This document shows, piece by piece, positions 1 through 9,345 of a DNA stretch of 64,000 nucleotides. The position numbers and the translations under genes were made by a program. The notes under the pieces are model-generated. The model was not told where the DNA came from, searched no databases, and saw nothing but the letters and a program-made list of their open reading frames with translations. The stretch covers positions 1,296,501 to 1,360,500 of the forward strand of contig NZ_AP025637.1 in assembly GCF_022846615.1 (NCBI RefSeq), in the 5' to 3' direction. Source of the stretch: Roseomonas fluvialis. GTDB taxonomy: Bacteria > Pseudomonadota > Alphaproteobacteria > Acetobacterales > Acetobacteraceae. How positions within the stretch are numbered: position 1 is the stretch's first letter; every line of letters begins with the position of its first letter.

Positions 1-18
1 CGGGACCAGGAGACACCG

Positions 19-954
19 ATGCGCCGACGCCTTCTGCTTGCTGTGCCGCTCGCGGTTGCGGCCCTGCCTGCCGCCGCGCAGGCGCCGCTGCGCCTGTATA
101 CCGCCGGCGCGGGCAGCGCCTTCCTGCCCTATGGCGAGGGGCTCGCCGCCTTCCTCGCGAAGCAGGGCGTGGCGGTCACGGTGGAACGCAGCGCCGGCTC
201 GCTCGAGAACCTGGCGAAGGTCGAGGATGATGCCGGCGCGCTCGGCACCGCCTTCCTGGGGTCGGCGGCGGATGCGGTGGCGGGCACGCCGGCCGCCGGT
301 GGGCGCGTGCACGGACGCGTTCGTGCGCTGTTCCCGATGTACGAGACGTCCTTCCAGGTGGGCGTGCTGCGCGCCTCGGGCATCGCGCGCTTCGCGGACC
401 TGGCGGGCAAGCGCGTGGGTGCGGGGCCCGCGCGTGGCCCGGCCGAGACCTTCCTGCGCGCCGCCCTCGCCGCGGCGGGGATGGAGGCGACCATCGTCTC
501 AGGCGACCCGGCCGAGATGACGCGCCTGCTGGTCACCGGCGGGATGGATGCGCTCTGGCAGGGGGCGATCGTGCCGATCCCGTCGCTGGTGGCGGCGCAG
601 CAGCAGGCGGATGTTCTGATCTTCGGGCTCGATGTGCCGGTCGTCGCTGCAGTGCGCGCGCGGCTTCCCTACCTGGCGGATACGACGCTGCCGCCGGGCA
701 CCTATCGCGGCCAGGATGCGCCGATCCTGTCCTTCGCGGCCTGGAACTTCGTCGTGGGCAATGCCGGGCTGTCGGACGAGGCTGCGTATCGCGTCACGCG
801 CGCCGCGTTGTCAGCCACCGATCCGCGCGCCGAGATCCACGCCAGCGCCGCCGGCACGCGCGCCCAGAATGCGCCGGCCAACAGCGTCTTGCCCTTCCAC
901 CCGGGTGCCGCGCGCTACTATGCCGAGCGTGGCATCACGGTGCGCGCGGGGTAG
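19..954 (+). CDS. TAXI-type TRAP transporter solute-binding protein
   Basis: The 311-residue product has an N-terminal signal peptide (MRRRLLLAVPLAVAALPAAA, cut near residue 21). It then shows the TAXI-family opening LRLYTAGAGSAFLPYGEGLA, so it should be a periplasmic receptor that captures an organic acid for a TRAP permease. The length fits the family (about 320). An AGGAGA ribosome site lies at 8-13. No fused DctQM permease, the usual TAXI partner, is visible; the adjacent dctM runs the other way and belongs to a DctP system, so the partner may lie to the left of the window. Its stop codon (952-954) directly abuts the stop of the convergent dctM, leaving no intergenic base. The substrate cannot be inferred. 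Confidence 0.85.
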   Translation: MRRRLLLAVPLAVAALPAAAQAPLRLYTAGAGSAFLPYGEGLAAFLAKQGVAVTVERSAGSLENLAKVEDDAGALGTAFLGSAADAVAGTPAAGGRVHGRVRALFPMYETSFQVGVLRASGIARFADLAGKRVGAGPARGPAETFLRAALAAAGMEATIVSGDPAEMTRLLVTGGMDALWQGAIVPIPSLVAAQQQADVLIFGLDVPVVAAVRARLPYLADTTLPPGTYRGQDAPILSFAAWNFVVGNAGLSDEAAYRVTRAALSATDPRAEIHASAAGTRAQNAPANSVLPFHPGAARYYAERGITVRAG

Positions 955-2271
955 TCACCACAACCCCGGCAGCCACAGCGACAGCACCGGGGCGAGCACC
1001 AGCAGGATGATGCGCACGACGTCCGACGCCACGAAGCCCATCACGCCACGATAGGTCTGGCCCATCGGCACATCCTTCGCCATGGCGTTGATGACGAACA
1101 GGTTGAGCCCGAAGGGCGGCGAGATCATCCCCACCTCGACGCTGACCAGTACCAGGATGCCGAACCACACCAGCACCTGCTGCGGGGTCAGCCCGAAATC
1201 CAGCGCCAGCATCAGCGGGATGAAGATGGGCAGCGTCAGCAGCACCATCGCCATGCTTTCCATGAAGCAGCCGAGGATGAAGTAGATCAGCAGGATGGCG
1301 AACAGGATCGCGAGCGGCGGCACATCCAGACCCGCGATCACCGATGACAATTCCGCCGGCACCCGCGACAGCGCCAGCGCGGCGCTGAACAATTCCGCCC
1401 CCAGCAGCATGATGAAGATCAGGCCGGTGGTCTCGGCGGTCGACAGCAGGCTCTCCTTCAGCCCCTGCCAGCGCATGCCCCCCAGCGTGACAGCCAGCAC
1501 GCCGGTCGCGGCCGCGCCCACGGCGGCACCCTCGGTCGCGCTGAACCAGCCCGCATACATCCCGGTCACCACCAGCACGAAGACCAGGATGACTGGCCAG
1601 ACCTCCAGCGTCGGGCGCAGGCGCGCGCGCCACGGGATACGTTCGGCCGGCGGCGCGGCGCCGGGCACGACGCGGGCGTAGATGTTGACCACGGCCATGT
1701 AGCACAGCGTCGCGAGGATGCCGGGGATGACGGCCGCGATGAACATCACGCCGATGCTCTGTTCCGTGTAGATCGCGTAGATCACCAGGATCACCGAGGG
1801 CGGGATCAGGATGCCGAGCGTCCCGCCCGCCGCCAGCGTGCCGGTGGCGAGTGCCGGTGAATAGCCATGCCGGCGCATCTCCGGCAGCGCCACCTGGCTC
1901 ATGGTGGCGGCGGTCGCGAGCGAGGATCCGCAGATGGCGCCAAAGGCCGCGCAGCCACCGATGGTGGCCAACCCCAGCCCGCCGCGCCGATGCCCCAGCC
2001 AGGCGCGCGCGGCCGCGAACAGGGCGCGGTTCAGCCCGCCCTTGGTCGCGAAATCCCCCATCAGCAGGAACAGCGGAATGACCGACAGCGTGTAGGAGGA
2101 GAACTTGCTGAACGACATGGAACGCAGCGTCGCCAGCAGCGGCGTCCAGCCCGTGATGGCGGCATAGCCCAGGCCCCCCACCAGCAGCATCGCGACACCG
2201 ACCGGCATGCGCAGCGCGATCAGCACCAGCACGGCGGCGAACATCGCCAGCCCGATCTCGAAGCCGGTCAT
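955..2271 (-). CDS. dctM: TRAP transporter large permease DctM
   Basis: This 438-residue, roughly 12-helix membrane protein is the sodium-coupled transport subunit of a TRAP system. Family motifs include MPVGVAMLLVGGLGY near the N terminus, FGAICGSSLATAATM, and GTLGILIPPSVILVIYAIYT, the conserved loop of the first half. The ATG at 2271 was chosen because it overlaps the upstream dctQ stop by 4 bases (ATGA), implying translational coupling, and gives the family start MTGFEIGLAMF. A longer in-frame extension lacks membrane character. It is the last gene of dctP-dctQ-dctM on the minus strand. Confidence 0.9.
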   Translation of the reverse strand: MTGFEIGLAMFAAVLVLIALRMPVGVAMLLVGGLGYAAITGWTPLLATLRSMSFSKFSSYTLSVIPLFLLMGDFATKGGLNRALFAAARAWLGHRRGGLGLATIGGCAAFGAICGSSLATAATMSQVALPEMRRHGYSPALATGTLAAGGTLGILIPPSVILVIYAIYTEQSIGVMFIAAVIPGILATLCYMAVVNIYARVVPGAAPPAERIPWRARLRPTLEVWPVILVFVLVVTGMYAGWFSATEGAAVGAAATGVLAVTLGGMRWQGLKESLLSTAETTGLIFIMLLGAELFSAALALSRVPAELSSVIAGLDVPPLAILFAILLIYFILGCFMESMAMVLLTLPIFIPLMLALDFGLTPQQVLVWFGILVLVSVEVGMISPPFGLNLFVINAMAKDVPMGQTYRGVMGFVASDVVRIILLVLAPVLSLWLPGLW

Positions 2272-2756
2272 GCGGGCCGCCGCGCGTCCTGGAAGCGTTC
2301 CACCGCGACGAAACCTGCCGTGACGGTCCACAGCGCGAGCCCAACCGCCGCCCCCGCATAGCCCCACCAGTAGGGCAGTTCGAGGAACATCGTCGCGCGC
2401 TCCCGGTCCCATTGCCGCCACGCGCCGTCGGTGATCTGCACCGCCAGCACGGTCGCGACCAGCGCCACGCAGGCGCGCATGGCGGCATCCAGCCAGGCGA
2501 CGCCGCGTGCCGGCAGCCGCGTGGTGAAGACATCGACGATCACGTGGCTGCCGCGCATCTCCGCCCAGGGCAGGTACAGCGCGACCGCCACGCCGAGCGA
2601 CATTTCCACGATTTCCGAATCGCCCAGGATCGGCCGGCCGAAGGCCCCGCGCACGACCGATGCGCAGGTCACGCCGACAGCCGCCAACAGCAGCACGCCG
2701 CCAACCAGCGCGCCCGCCTGCGCGAGCGCGGTCAGCACCGAGCGCAGCCGCGTCAC
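2268..2756 (-). CDS. dctQ: TRAP transporter small permease DctQ
   Basis: The 162-residue protein has four predicted membrane helices (about residues 12-32, 48-65, 88-106 and 130-150) and the DctQ pattern SEIVEMSLGVAVALYLPWAEM followed by the charged loop GSHVIVDVF. It is the small membrane subunit that pairs with DctM. The start codon is GTG at 2756, overlapping the dctP stop by 4 bases (GTGA); the stop overlaps dctM. Both overlaps fit an operon with coupled translation. Confidence 0.87.
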   Translation of the reverse strand: MTRLRSVLTALAQAGALVGGVLLLAAVGVTCASVVRGAFGRPILGDSEIVEMSLGVAVALYLPWAEMRGSHVIVDVFTTRLPARGVAWLDAAMRACVALVATVLAVQITDGAWRQWDRERATMFLELPYWWGYAGAAVGLALWTVTAGFVAVERFQDARRPA

Positions 2757-3793
2757 GACCGCGCGGAGGCCGCGATCGCCTGGATGTCGTCGAACATCGC
2801 GCGGCCGTTGCGCCCGCGCCGGTTCATCTCGGCGATCCAGGCGTCATAGACAGGCTGCACGGCGGTGCGCCAGCGCGCCTTCTCGGCATCGGGGATGTCG
2901 ATGATCTCGTTGCCGGGCGCAGCGCGCGTGGCGTCGATGGCGGGCTGGGTCTGGCTGTCCCAGATCTCGCCCAGACGGGCCGAGAGCGGCGCGCCGGAAT
3001 CCGCGTCGATCACCGCCTTCAGGTCGGCCGGCAGGCGGTTGTACGAACGCTGGCTCATCAGCGTCAGGATCATGCCCTGGAAAATGCCGCCGGCGGGCTG
3101 CGAGTGGAACTTCGCGACCTCGTAGAAGCGGAAGGGCTGGGTGATCGCCCAGTTGATCATCATCCCGTCCACCTGGCCGCGAGCCAGCGCCTCGTAAACG
3201 CCGGGCAGGGCGATGCCGACCGGCGTGGCACCCAACGCGGTTACCGCCTCGCCGATCCAGCGCCCGGCCACGCGGATGCGCAGACCGCGCCAATCCTCCA
3301 GCGTGCGGATCGGCTTGCGCGTGGTGTGCACCAGCGCGCGGTCGGTCGCGTTGATGGCGATGATCTTGATGCCGCGGAACTCGTTGTCGGCCAGGTGCTT
3401 CTGCACGAAGTTGAAGGCCGCCGGGCTTTCGCTGACCGACAGGCCGGTGTTCATGAAGGGCAGTTCGAGCCCCTCGACGCCCATGAAGCGGCCCGGCGTG
3501 AAGCCCGGCACGGTCCAGATCATGTCGACCACGCCGTCCTCGAGCTGCTGCACCAGGTCGCGCGGCTGCCCGCCCAGCTGCATGGCGGGATAGACCTCGA
3601 CCTTGATGCGCCCGCCCGACGCCGCGCCGATGCGCTCCGCCCAGCGATCGAGGTGCATGGTGTGGTCGAGCGCGGTGGGCGAGGAGAAGGAGTGCAGCCG
3701 GAAGGTGAATTGCGGCGCGCCCTGCGCGCGCACCAGGGCCGGCAACGCGACACCCGCCGCCGCCAAGCCGAAAACCCCACGCCGGTTGATCAT
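2753..3793 (-). CDS. dctP: TRAP transporter substrate-binding protein DctP
   Basis: The 346-residue periplasmic receptor begins with a twin-arginine-like signal MINRRGVFGLAAAGVALPAL ending near ALVRAQ. Its mature part carries DctP features: TFRLHSFSSPTALDHTMHLD, then GGRIKVEVYPAMQLGG, a GLRIRVAGR segment with the Arg that usually contacts the substrate carboxylate, and LARGQVDGMMINWAI. The start at 3793 follows an AGGAAAGGG ribosome site and gives a proper signal peptide; an upstream extension is unsupported. It heads the dctPQM operon. The substrate is probably a carboxylic acid, not identifiable further. Confidence 0.9.
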   Translation of the reverse strand: MINRRGVFGLAAAGVALPALVRAQGAPQFTFRLHSFSSPTALDHTMHLDRWAERIGAASGGRIKVEVYPAMQLGGQPRDLVQQLEDGVVDMIWTVPGFTPGRFMGVEGLELPFMNTGLSVSESPAAFNFVQKHLADNEFRGIKIIAINATDRALVHTTRKPIRTLEDWRGLRIRVAGRWIGEAVTALGATPVGIALPGVYEALARGQVDGMMINWAITQPFRFYEVAKFHSQPAGGIFQGMILTLMSQRSYNRLPADLKAVIDADSGAPLSARLGEIWDSQTQPAIDATRAAPGNEIIDIPDAEKARWRTAVQPVYDAWIAEMNRRGRNGRAMFDDIQAIAASARS

Positions 3794-3900
3794 CGTGAAC
3801 CCTTTCCTGCCGCGCCCAGCACCAGGGCGGCATTCCCACATGCGGCGCAGGATCGTGCAAGCGCCGTTCCAGGCGCCCGAGGCGTGCGTTCCGGGCGCCC

Positions 3901-4746
3901 TCAGCGCGGGTCGGCGAAGGTGTCGCAGGCTTCCATCCGGCCGCTCTCCAACCCGCGCCGGAACCAACCGACGCGCTGCGCCGACGTCCCGTGGGTGAAG
4001 CTTTCGGGTGCGACATGCCCGTGCCCGGCGCGCTGCAGCCGGTCGTCGCCGACAGCCGCGGCGGCGTTGATGCCTTCCTCGATGTCGCCGCGTTCCAGGA
4101 TGTTGCGCGCTTCATGGGCACGCCGTGCCCAGACGCCGGCCAGGCAATCGGCCTGCAATTCGACGCGCACGCTCATCGCATTGCCCGCCGCCTCGCCCTG
4201 GCTGCGCCGCGCCTGCTCCACGCGGCCCAGCACGCCCATCAGGTTCTGCACATGGTGCCCGACCTCATGCGCGATGATGTAGGCGGCGGCGAAGTCGCCC
4301 CCCGCGCGCAGCCGCCGTTGGAGATCCGCCATGAAGTCGAGGTCGATGTAGATGCGCCGGTCCCGCGGGCAGTAGAACGGCCCCACCTGCGCCTGCGCGA
4401 AGCCGCAGCCCGATTGCGTGGCGCCGGAGAACAGCACCAGCGTCGGTTCCTCATAGCGCGCGCCGCGGCGAGCGAATTCGTCGCGCCAGACCTCCTCGGT
4501 CTCGCCCAGCACCTGGGCCACGAAGCGGCGACCGGCCTCGTCCTCGGCCGTCATCTGGCGCTGCTGCGCCTGCTGCGGCGGCGGCTGGGTGCCTTGCAGA
4601 AGTTCGTTCGGGTCGATGCCGAACAACAGCGCGATCAGCAGGATGGCGATGCCGCCGAAGCCGCCGCCGATCGCCATGCCGCGCCCGCCCATGCGGCTGC
4701 CGCGCCGGTCCTCGACATTGCGGCTTTCCCGACCCCCGAGACGCAT
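3901..4746 (-). CDS. YpfJ-type neutral zinc metallopeptidase
   Basis: The 281-residue product matches the putative neutral zinc metallopeptidase family (PF04228, YpfJ). It has one N-terminal membrane helix (about residues 28-44) and a Pro/Gln linker. The zinc motif HEVGH is at residues 160-164 and the downstream third ligand region ELQADC at 196-201. Family sequences LVLFSGATQSGCGFA and GPFYCPRDRRIYIDLDF precede the active site. It should be membrane-anchored with the peptidase in the periplasm. An AAGGAG ribosome site precedes the start. It sits 107 bp upstream of dctP with no obvious functional link. The physiological substrate of the family is unknown. Confidence 0.88.
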   Translation of the reverse strand: MRLGGRESRNVEDRRGSRMGGRGMAIGGGFGGIAILLIALLFGIDPNELLQGTQPPPQQAQQRQMTAEDEAGRRFVAQVLGETEEVWRDEFARRGARYEEPTLVLFSGATQSGCGFAQAQVGPFYCPRDRRIYIDLDFMADLQRRLRAGGDFAAAYIIAHEVGHHVQNLMGVLGRVEQARRSQGEAAGNAMSVRVELQADCLAGVWARRAHEARNILERGDIEEGINAAAAVGDDRLQRAGHGHVAPESFTHGTSAQRVGWFRRGLESGRMEACDTFADPR

Positions 4747-4758
4747 GGCGCCGCTCCT

Positions 4759-5496
4759 TCACTGTCCTCCGCGCAGCATCGCCGCGAGCGCCGGAGAAAG
4801 TTCGATCCCGCTGCGCCCGCTGAGCGCGGCGTAGGAACCGCTGCGGGGCTTCGGAAGTTGCAGCGCCACCAGCAATTCTGCCATCCGAACGCCGCAGGCC
4901 ATGCCGTCCAGCAGAGCGACCGGTGCGCGCGCCCGGAGCCGGCGGTCGAAGCCAGCCAGCGCGGCGCCGGCCAGCACCACGGAATCCGCACCCTGCGCGG
5001 CGAGGGATTCGACCGCCGCCAGGACCTTCGCACCCACGCCCTCGGGATCGGCCACTGCCTCGGGCGGCGTTGCGTCCACGCCGGCGACCCCGGCCAGGCG
5101 CGACGACACTCCGTGCCGCCCCACCAGCTCGCGATAGGTCTCGACGCCACCGAAGGTCACCAGGCCAAAGCGCCCGCCGGCCATGCAGCCGACCAGGCAG
5201 GCGGCCTCGGTCATGCCCACGACGGGGCAGGGCATCATCTGCCGCGCCGCGTCCAGCGCGGTGTCGTGGCTGACCGCCAGCAGCACGGCATCGACCTGCC
5301 CGGCGTGCTCAGCCAGCAATTCCAGCAGCGCATGGCCGGCGATCACGTTCTCGGCGCGGGACGAGATCACCGCCGGGCCGAAGCGCGGCGTGGCGGGGAT
5401 GATTTCGGTGCCCGGCGCGGCGGCGGCGCGCGCGGCGTCCGCGCAGGCCTGCGTGATCGCCTCGGTGGTATTGGCGTTGGCGACGAGCAGGCGCAT
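4759..5496 (-). CDS. Asp/Glu/hydantoin racemase-fold protein lacking both catalytic cysteines
   Basis: The 245-residue protein has the Asp/Glu/hydantoin racemase superfamily layout: N-terminal MRLLVANANTTEAIT, central PVVGMTEAAC and GRFGLVTFGG, and the late GADSVVLAGAALAGF segment. At the two places where family racemases carry catalytic cysteines (ACFxDP and VLGCAGM in hydantoin racemases) this protein has Val75 and Gly177. It may therefore not be a two-base racemase; a decarboxylase-like or other activity of the same fold is possible. The start ATG shares one base with the stop of the upstream oxygenase gene (TGATG), so the two are co-translated. The fold is well supported; the reaction is not. 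Confidence 0.75.
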   Translation of the reverse strand: MRLLVANANTTEAITQACADAARAAAAPGTEIIPATPRFGPAVISSRAENVIAGHALLELLAEHAGQVDAVLLAVSHDTALDAARQMMPCPVVGMTEAACLVGCMAGGRFGLVTFGGVETYRELVGRHGVSSRLAGVAGVDATPPEAVADPEGVGAKVLAAVESLAAQGADSVVLAGAALAGFDRRLRARAPVALLDGMACGVRMAELLVALQLPKPRSGSYAALSGRSGIELSPALAAMLRGGQ

Positions 5497-6413
5497 CAGG
5501 CAGGTTCCGCCACGGTGCGGCGCGAATGCGCCATGGTGACGCGCAGGCGGCGGAATTCCTGCGCCGCCTCCGGCGCGTCCAACGCTGTCTCGGCCAGGGT
5601 GCGCCGCTTCCAGACCAGATGTGGATTGAACAGCAGCAGGTCGCCCGGCCGGGGTTCCAGCTTCAGCATGAGCGTCGGCTCGGCGCAGACCGCGTCCAGC
5701 AGATCGAAGGCGGGCAGCAGGCCGGCGGGCAGCGGCGCGGCGCCTGGCTGCGGCAGCGCGGCCGCGGCCTCGACCGCTGTGCGCGTATAGCGCGCGGCGA
5801 AGGCGCCTTCGGTCATGGTGAAGACAGCGCGAGCGGCCATTGCACCGTCCTCGATCAGCGGCGCGGGTTCGTACAATTCGGCCAGCGCGGCGCGGTCGCG
5901 GCGCATCACCTCGTTGTGCACGGCACCGGCCGAGACCATGACATGCGCCGGCGCCTCCGGCCCGTTTGCCAGGCACAGCAGCGCGATCGCGTCGCAGGCC
6001 TCGATATGGAAGCGCGGCGGGCCCGAGGTGCCGGGCTCCTGCGGCGGCGGGCCGGTCAGGCGCGAGACCGCCGCGCCACCGAGCACCAATGGCTGTCCGA
6101 TATGTTCGCCGAGCGCCACCAGCGCCGCTTCCGCCGCCGCGGCGCCGTGCCGGTCGAAGGGCAGGCCGCGCAGCAGACAGAAGCCGCGCCCGGTGTCGAG
6201 CCGCGCCGTCACATCCGCCAGGATCGGCGCGAGGCGCGTGAGCGGCGGCACCGGCGCGGCGGCCTGCGCCGCCGTGAGCGCCGCCTCCAGCTCCGCCGCT
6301 TCCTCGGTGCCCACGGGCACCATCCAGTCCGCCGCGGTGAGGTCCGCCGCGGTCCAGACGGCGGGGCCGGTCTGTGGCACGGGACGCGGGCGGGGGCGTG
6401 TGGTCGCACTCAT
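5496..6413 (-). CDS. TauD/TfdA-family Fe(II)/2-oxoglutarate-type oxygenase
   Basis: This 305-residue protein resembles the clavaminate-synthase/TauD superfamily. A likely iron triad is His136-x-Glu138 (RFHIEACD) plus a distal His265 (LFNPHLVWKR), with an Arg shortly after for the 2-oxoglutarate carboxylate. RGFCLLRGLPFD near residue 76 is the usual RG(F)xLLRGxP signature. The ATG at 6413 was preferred because upstream in-frame codons run into an intergenic repeat. The gene forms a two-gene unit with the racemase-fold protein through a TGATG overlap, suggesting oxidation of a small amino-acid-like or carboxylic substrate (inference). Confidence 0.75.
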   Translation of the reverse strand: MSATTRPRPRPVPQTGPAVWTAADLTAADWMVPVGTEEAAELEAALTAAQAAAPVPPLTRLAPILADVTARLDTGRGFCLLRGLPFDRHGAAAAEAALVALGEHIGQPLVLGGAAVSRLTGPPPQEPGTSGPPRFHIEACDAIALLCLANGPEAPAHVMVSAGAVHNEVMRRDRAALAELYEPAPLIEDGAMAARAVFTMTEGAFAARYTRTAVEAAAALPQPGAAPLPAGLLPAFDLLDAVCAEPTLMLKLEPRPGDLLLFNPHLVWKRRTLAETALDAPEAAQEFRRLRVTMAHSRRTVAEPA

Positions 6414-6465
6414 GGGTGCAGTGCTAGCGCATTTTCCGAACCGCCGGTATCGGCACCGGCCTGGC

Positions 6466-6523
6466 CACCCATCCAGGATCCTGTCGTTGGGTGGCCAGGT
6501 GGGGGAGCGGACTGGCGCCGGCC
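6466..6523 (+). repeat. Dispersed hairpin repeat, copy A
   Basis: This 58-bp segment between two divergent genes closely resembles 34292-34351. Both start CACCCATCCAG, have a variable middle, and continue TTGGGTGGC-N-AGGT-N-GGGGAGC to GCCGGC. In this copy GCCACCCA (6464-6471) and TGGGTGGC (6488-6495) form perfect 8-bp arms around a 16-base loop that itself holds the palindrome CAGGATCCTG. No coding sense is apparent. It is probably a genome-wide intergenic repeat; only two copies are seen here. Confidence 0.6.
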
Positions 6524-6635
6524 GATCGGACAACGCGCCAGCACGCCGGGCGCGGGCGTTCGAAAGCGGGGTGCCCTTGCCGCGCGGGCCGCGGCGTTGG
6601 ACGCTGCCTCACGATCTTGCGGAGTGATGCCACCG

Positions 6636-7778
6636 ATGACCGAATTCCCCGCCACCGCGCTGCCCTTCGACGTCGAGGAGATCCTGGCGCGCCTGACCCG
6701 CTGGGCGGCCTGCGAGAGCCCCACCTTCGACGCCGCGGCGGTGAACCGCATGATGGACCTGGCGGCGCGCGACCTCGCGTTGCTGGGTGCGCGGATCGAC
6801 CGCATCCCGGGCCGCATGGGGCTGGGCGACTGCGTGCGCGCGCGCTTCCCGCATCCGGCGGGCGATGCCGCGCCGGGCATCTGCGTGATGGCGCATCTCG
6901 ACACGGTGCATCCGGTCGGCACGCTCGCGAAGCTGCCGATCCGGCGCGAAGGGAATCGCTGCTACGGGCCGGGAATCCTCGACATGAAGGGGGGCACCGT
7001 CATCAGCGTGGAGGCGATCCGCCTGATCCTCGCCGCCGGGATGCAGACGAAGCTGCCGGTGACCTTCCTGCTGACCTCCGACGAGGAAATCGGCAGCCCC
7101 TCCACGCGCGACATCATCGAGGCCGAGGCGGCACGCAACGCCTACGTGCTGGTGCCCGAACCCGCGCGCCCCGATGGCGGCGTGGTGACGGGGCGCTACG
7201 CCATCGCGCGCTTCAACCTGAAGACGACGGGGCGGCCCTCGCATGCCGGCGCCCGGCTGGCCGAAGGCCGCAGCGCGATCCGCGAAATGGCGAAGCAGAT
7301 CGTCGCCATCGAGGACATGACGACCGACGACTGCACCTTCTCGGTCGGCGTCATCCATGGCGGGCAATGGGTGAACTGCGTGTCCACCACCTGCGAGGCC
7401 GAGGCGCTGTCCATGGCCAAGCGGCAGGAGGACCTGGACGCCGGCGTGCAGCGGATGCTGGGGCTGCGCTCAGGAGCCAACGACGTGCTGCTGGAGGTGA
7501 CGCGCGGTGTGACGCGCCCCGTGTGGGAGGCGGATGCGAAAGGCATGGCTCTGTTCGGCCAGGCGCGGCGCATCGCGAACGCCATCGGCTACGACATCAA
7601 CCCGCAATCGAGCGGCGGCGGGTCGGATGGCAACTTCACCGGCGCGATGGGCGTCGCAACGCTCGACGGCTTGGGCGTGCAGGGCGCGCTGGCCCATACG
7701 CTCGAGGAACACGTGCTGATCGACAGCCTGGTGCCGCGGGCGAAGCTGATGGCGGGACTGCTGACGACGCTGGACTGA
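6636..7778 (+). CDS. M20 family metallopeptidase, carboxypeptidase G2-like
   Basis: The 380-residue product has the M20 di-zinc peptidase motifs in order: MAHLDTVHPVG (His87, Asp89), GPGILDMKGG (bridging Asp116), TSDEEIGS (Glu150/Glu151) and a late GGGSDGNF. The lid/dimerisation region includes GRPSHAG. It should hydrolyse a C-terminal amino acid amide, with glutamate-type substrates the closest precedent. A GGAG at 6621-6624 could serve either the ATG at 6636 or one at 6627 three codons earlier; 6636 has the better spacing. No signal peptide, so cytoplasmic. Confidence 0.85.
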   Translation: MTEFPATALPFDVEEILARLTRWAACESPTFDAAAVNRMMDLAARDLALLGARIDRIPGRMGLGDCVRARFPHPAGDAAPGICVMAHLDTVHPVGTLAKLPIRREGNRCYGPGILDMKGGTVISVEAIRLILAAGMQTKLPVTFLLTSDEEIGSPSTRDIIEAEAARNAYVLVPEPARPDGGVVTGRYAIARFNLKTTGRPSHAGARLAEGRSAIREMAKQIVAIEDMTTDDCTFSVGVIHGGQWVNCVSTTCEAEALSMAKRQEDLDAGVQRMLGLRSGANDVLLEVTRGVTRPVWEADAKGMALFGQARRIANAIGYDINPQSSGGGSDGNFTGAMGVATLDGLGVQGALAHTLEEHVLIDSLVPRAKLMAGLLTTLD

Positions 7779-7836
7779 TGCGTCGGCGGCCGGGCGGCGC
7801 GTGGCGTGACAGCGCGCCGCGCGGGCCGATGGCGCT

Positions 7837-8538
7837 CTAGGGCTGCCCGAGCACCTGCGACGCCTGCCCGTCGAGATGGGCGGCCAGGCCGTCCGGCAGG
7901 CGCAGCCGATGCGCCAGCGCCTGCAGCCAGGCGCGTTCGGCCGGATGGTCGGGATCGATCGCCAGGCGCGCGGCCAGGTAGATCTCCGCCGCCTGTTCCT
8001 GCGTGCTGGCGCCGGCGGCGATGTCCTCGAGCGATGGCGGACGCTGCAGCAGGTCGAAGACGAAGCCCTTGGCCTCGGCGTCGAGCCCGAGGCGATCGAC
8101 ATGGCCGAAGATCGTCTCGCGCTCGGTTGCGTCGACATGCCCGTCGGCCATGGCGGCACCGGCCATGGCGCGCACCAGCCCCAGCTGGAATTCGGGGGTC
8201 GTTGCCGCGAAGGCGGGCGGGGGCGCCGGCAGCGCGAGCGGCGCCTGCGGTTGGGCCGGCGCCGCCGTGGTGGCCGGCGCGCCCTGCTGCCAGCCCTGCC
8301 AGGCCCGGTAGGCCAGCGCGCCCAGCGCCGCCGCGCCACCGTAGCCGACCGCGCCGCCGGCGATCTTGCGCACTTTCTTGCTGCCGAGCAGCAGCGCGAG
8401 CAGCCCGCCGGCCGCGGCGCCGCCCGCCAGCATGCCCGCATTGCCGCCAAGCGCACCGCGCGCGCGCTGTGCGAGGTCGCCCGCGCCGGCGGCGGCGTTC
8501 GGGCCAAGGAAGCGATCGAGAAGCGCCTTCGGGTCCAT
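7837..8538 (-). CDS. DUF533 / TerB-like protein (YebE family)
   Basis: The 233-residue protein has an Ala/Gly-rich N-terminal half with a membrane-like stretch (about residues 38-53), a Pro/Ala linker (about 88-110), and a helical TerB-like domain containing MADGHVDATERETIFGHVD. This order is typical of DUF533 (PF04391) inner-membrane proteins such as YebE. Molecular function is unknown for the family; some members respond to envelope stress. It stands alone between the M20 peptidase (convergent) and a dehydrogenase gene. The repeated acidic DGH/DxxE pattern may bind metal (inference). Confidence 0.75.
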   Translation of the reverse strand: MDPKALLDRFLGPNAAAGAGDLAQRARGALGGNAGMLAGGAAAGGLLALLLGSKKVRKIAGGAVGYGGAAALGALAYRAWQGWQQGAPATTAAPAQPQAPLALPAPPPAFAATTPEFQLGLVRAMAGAAMADGHVDATERETIFGHVDRLGLDAEAKGFVFDLLQRPPSLEDIAAGASTQEQAAEIYLAARLAIDPDHPAERAWLQALAHRLRLPDGLAAHLDGQASQVLGQP

Positions 8539-8583
8539 GCCCCTTCAGGTCGGCCCGCGCGGCGCGCGCTTCAAGACCCGCGG

Positions 8584-9341
<758 letters not shown>

Positions 9342-9345
<4 letters not shown>

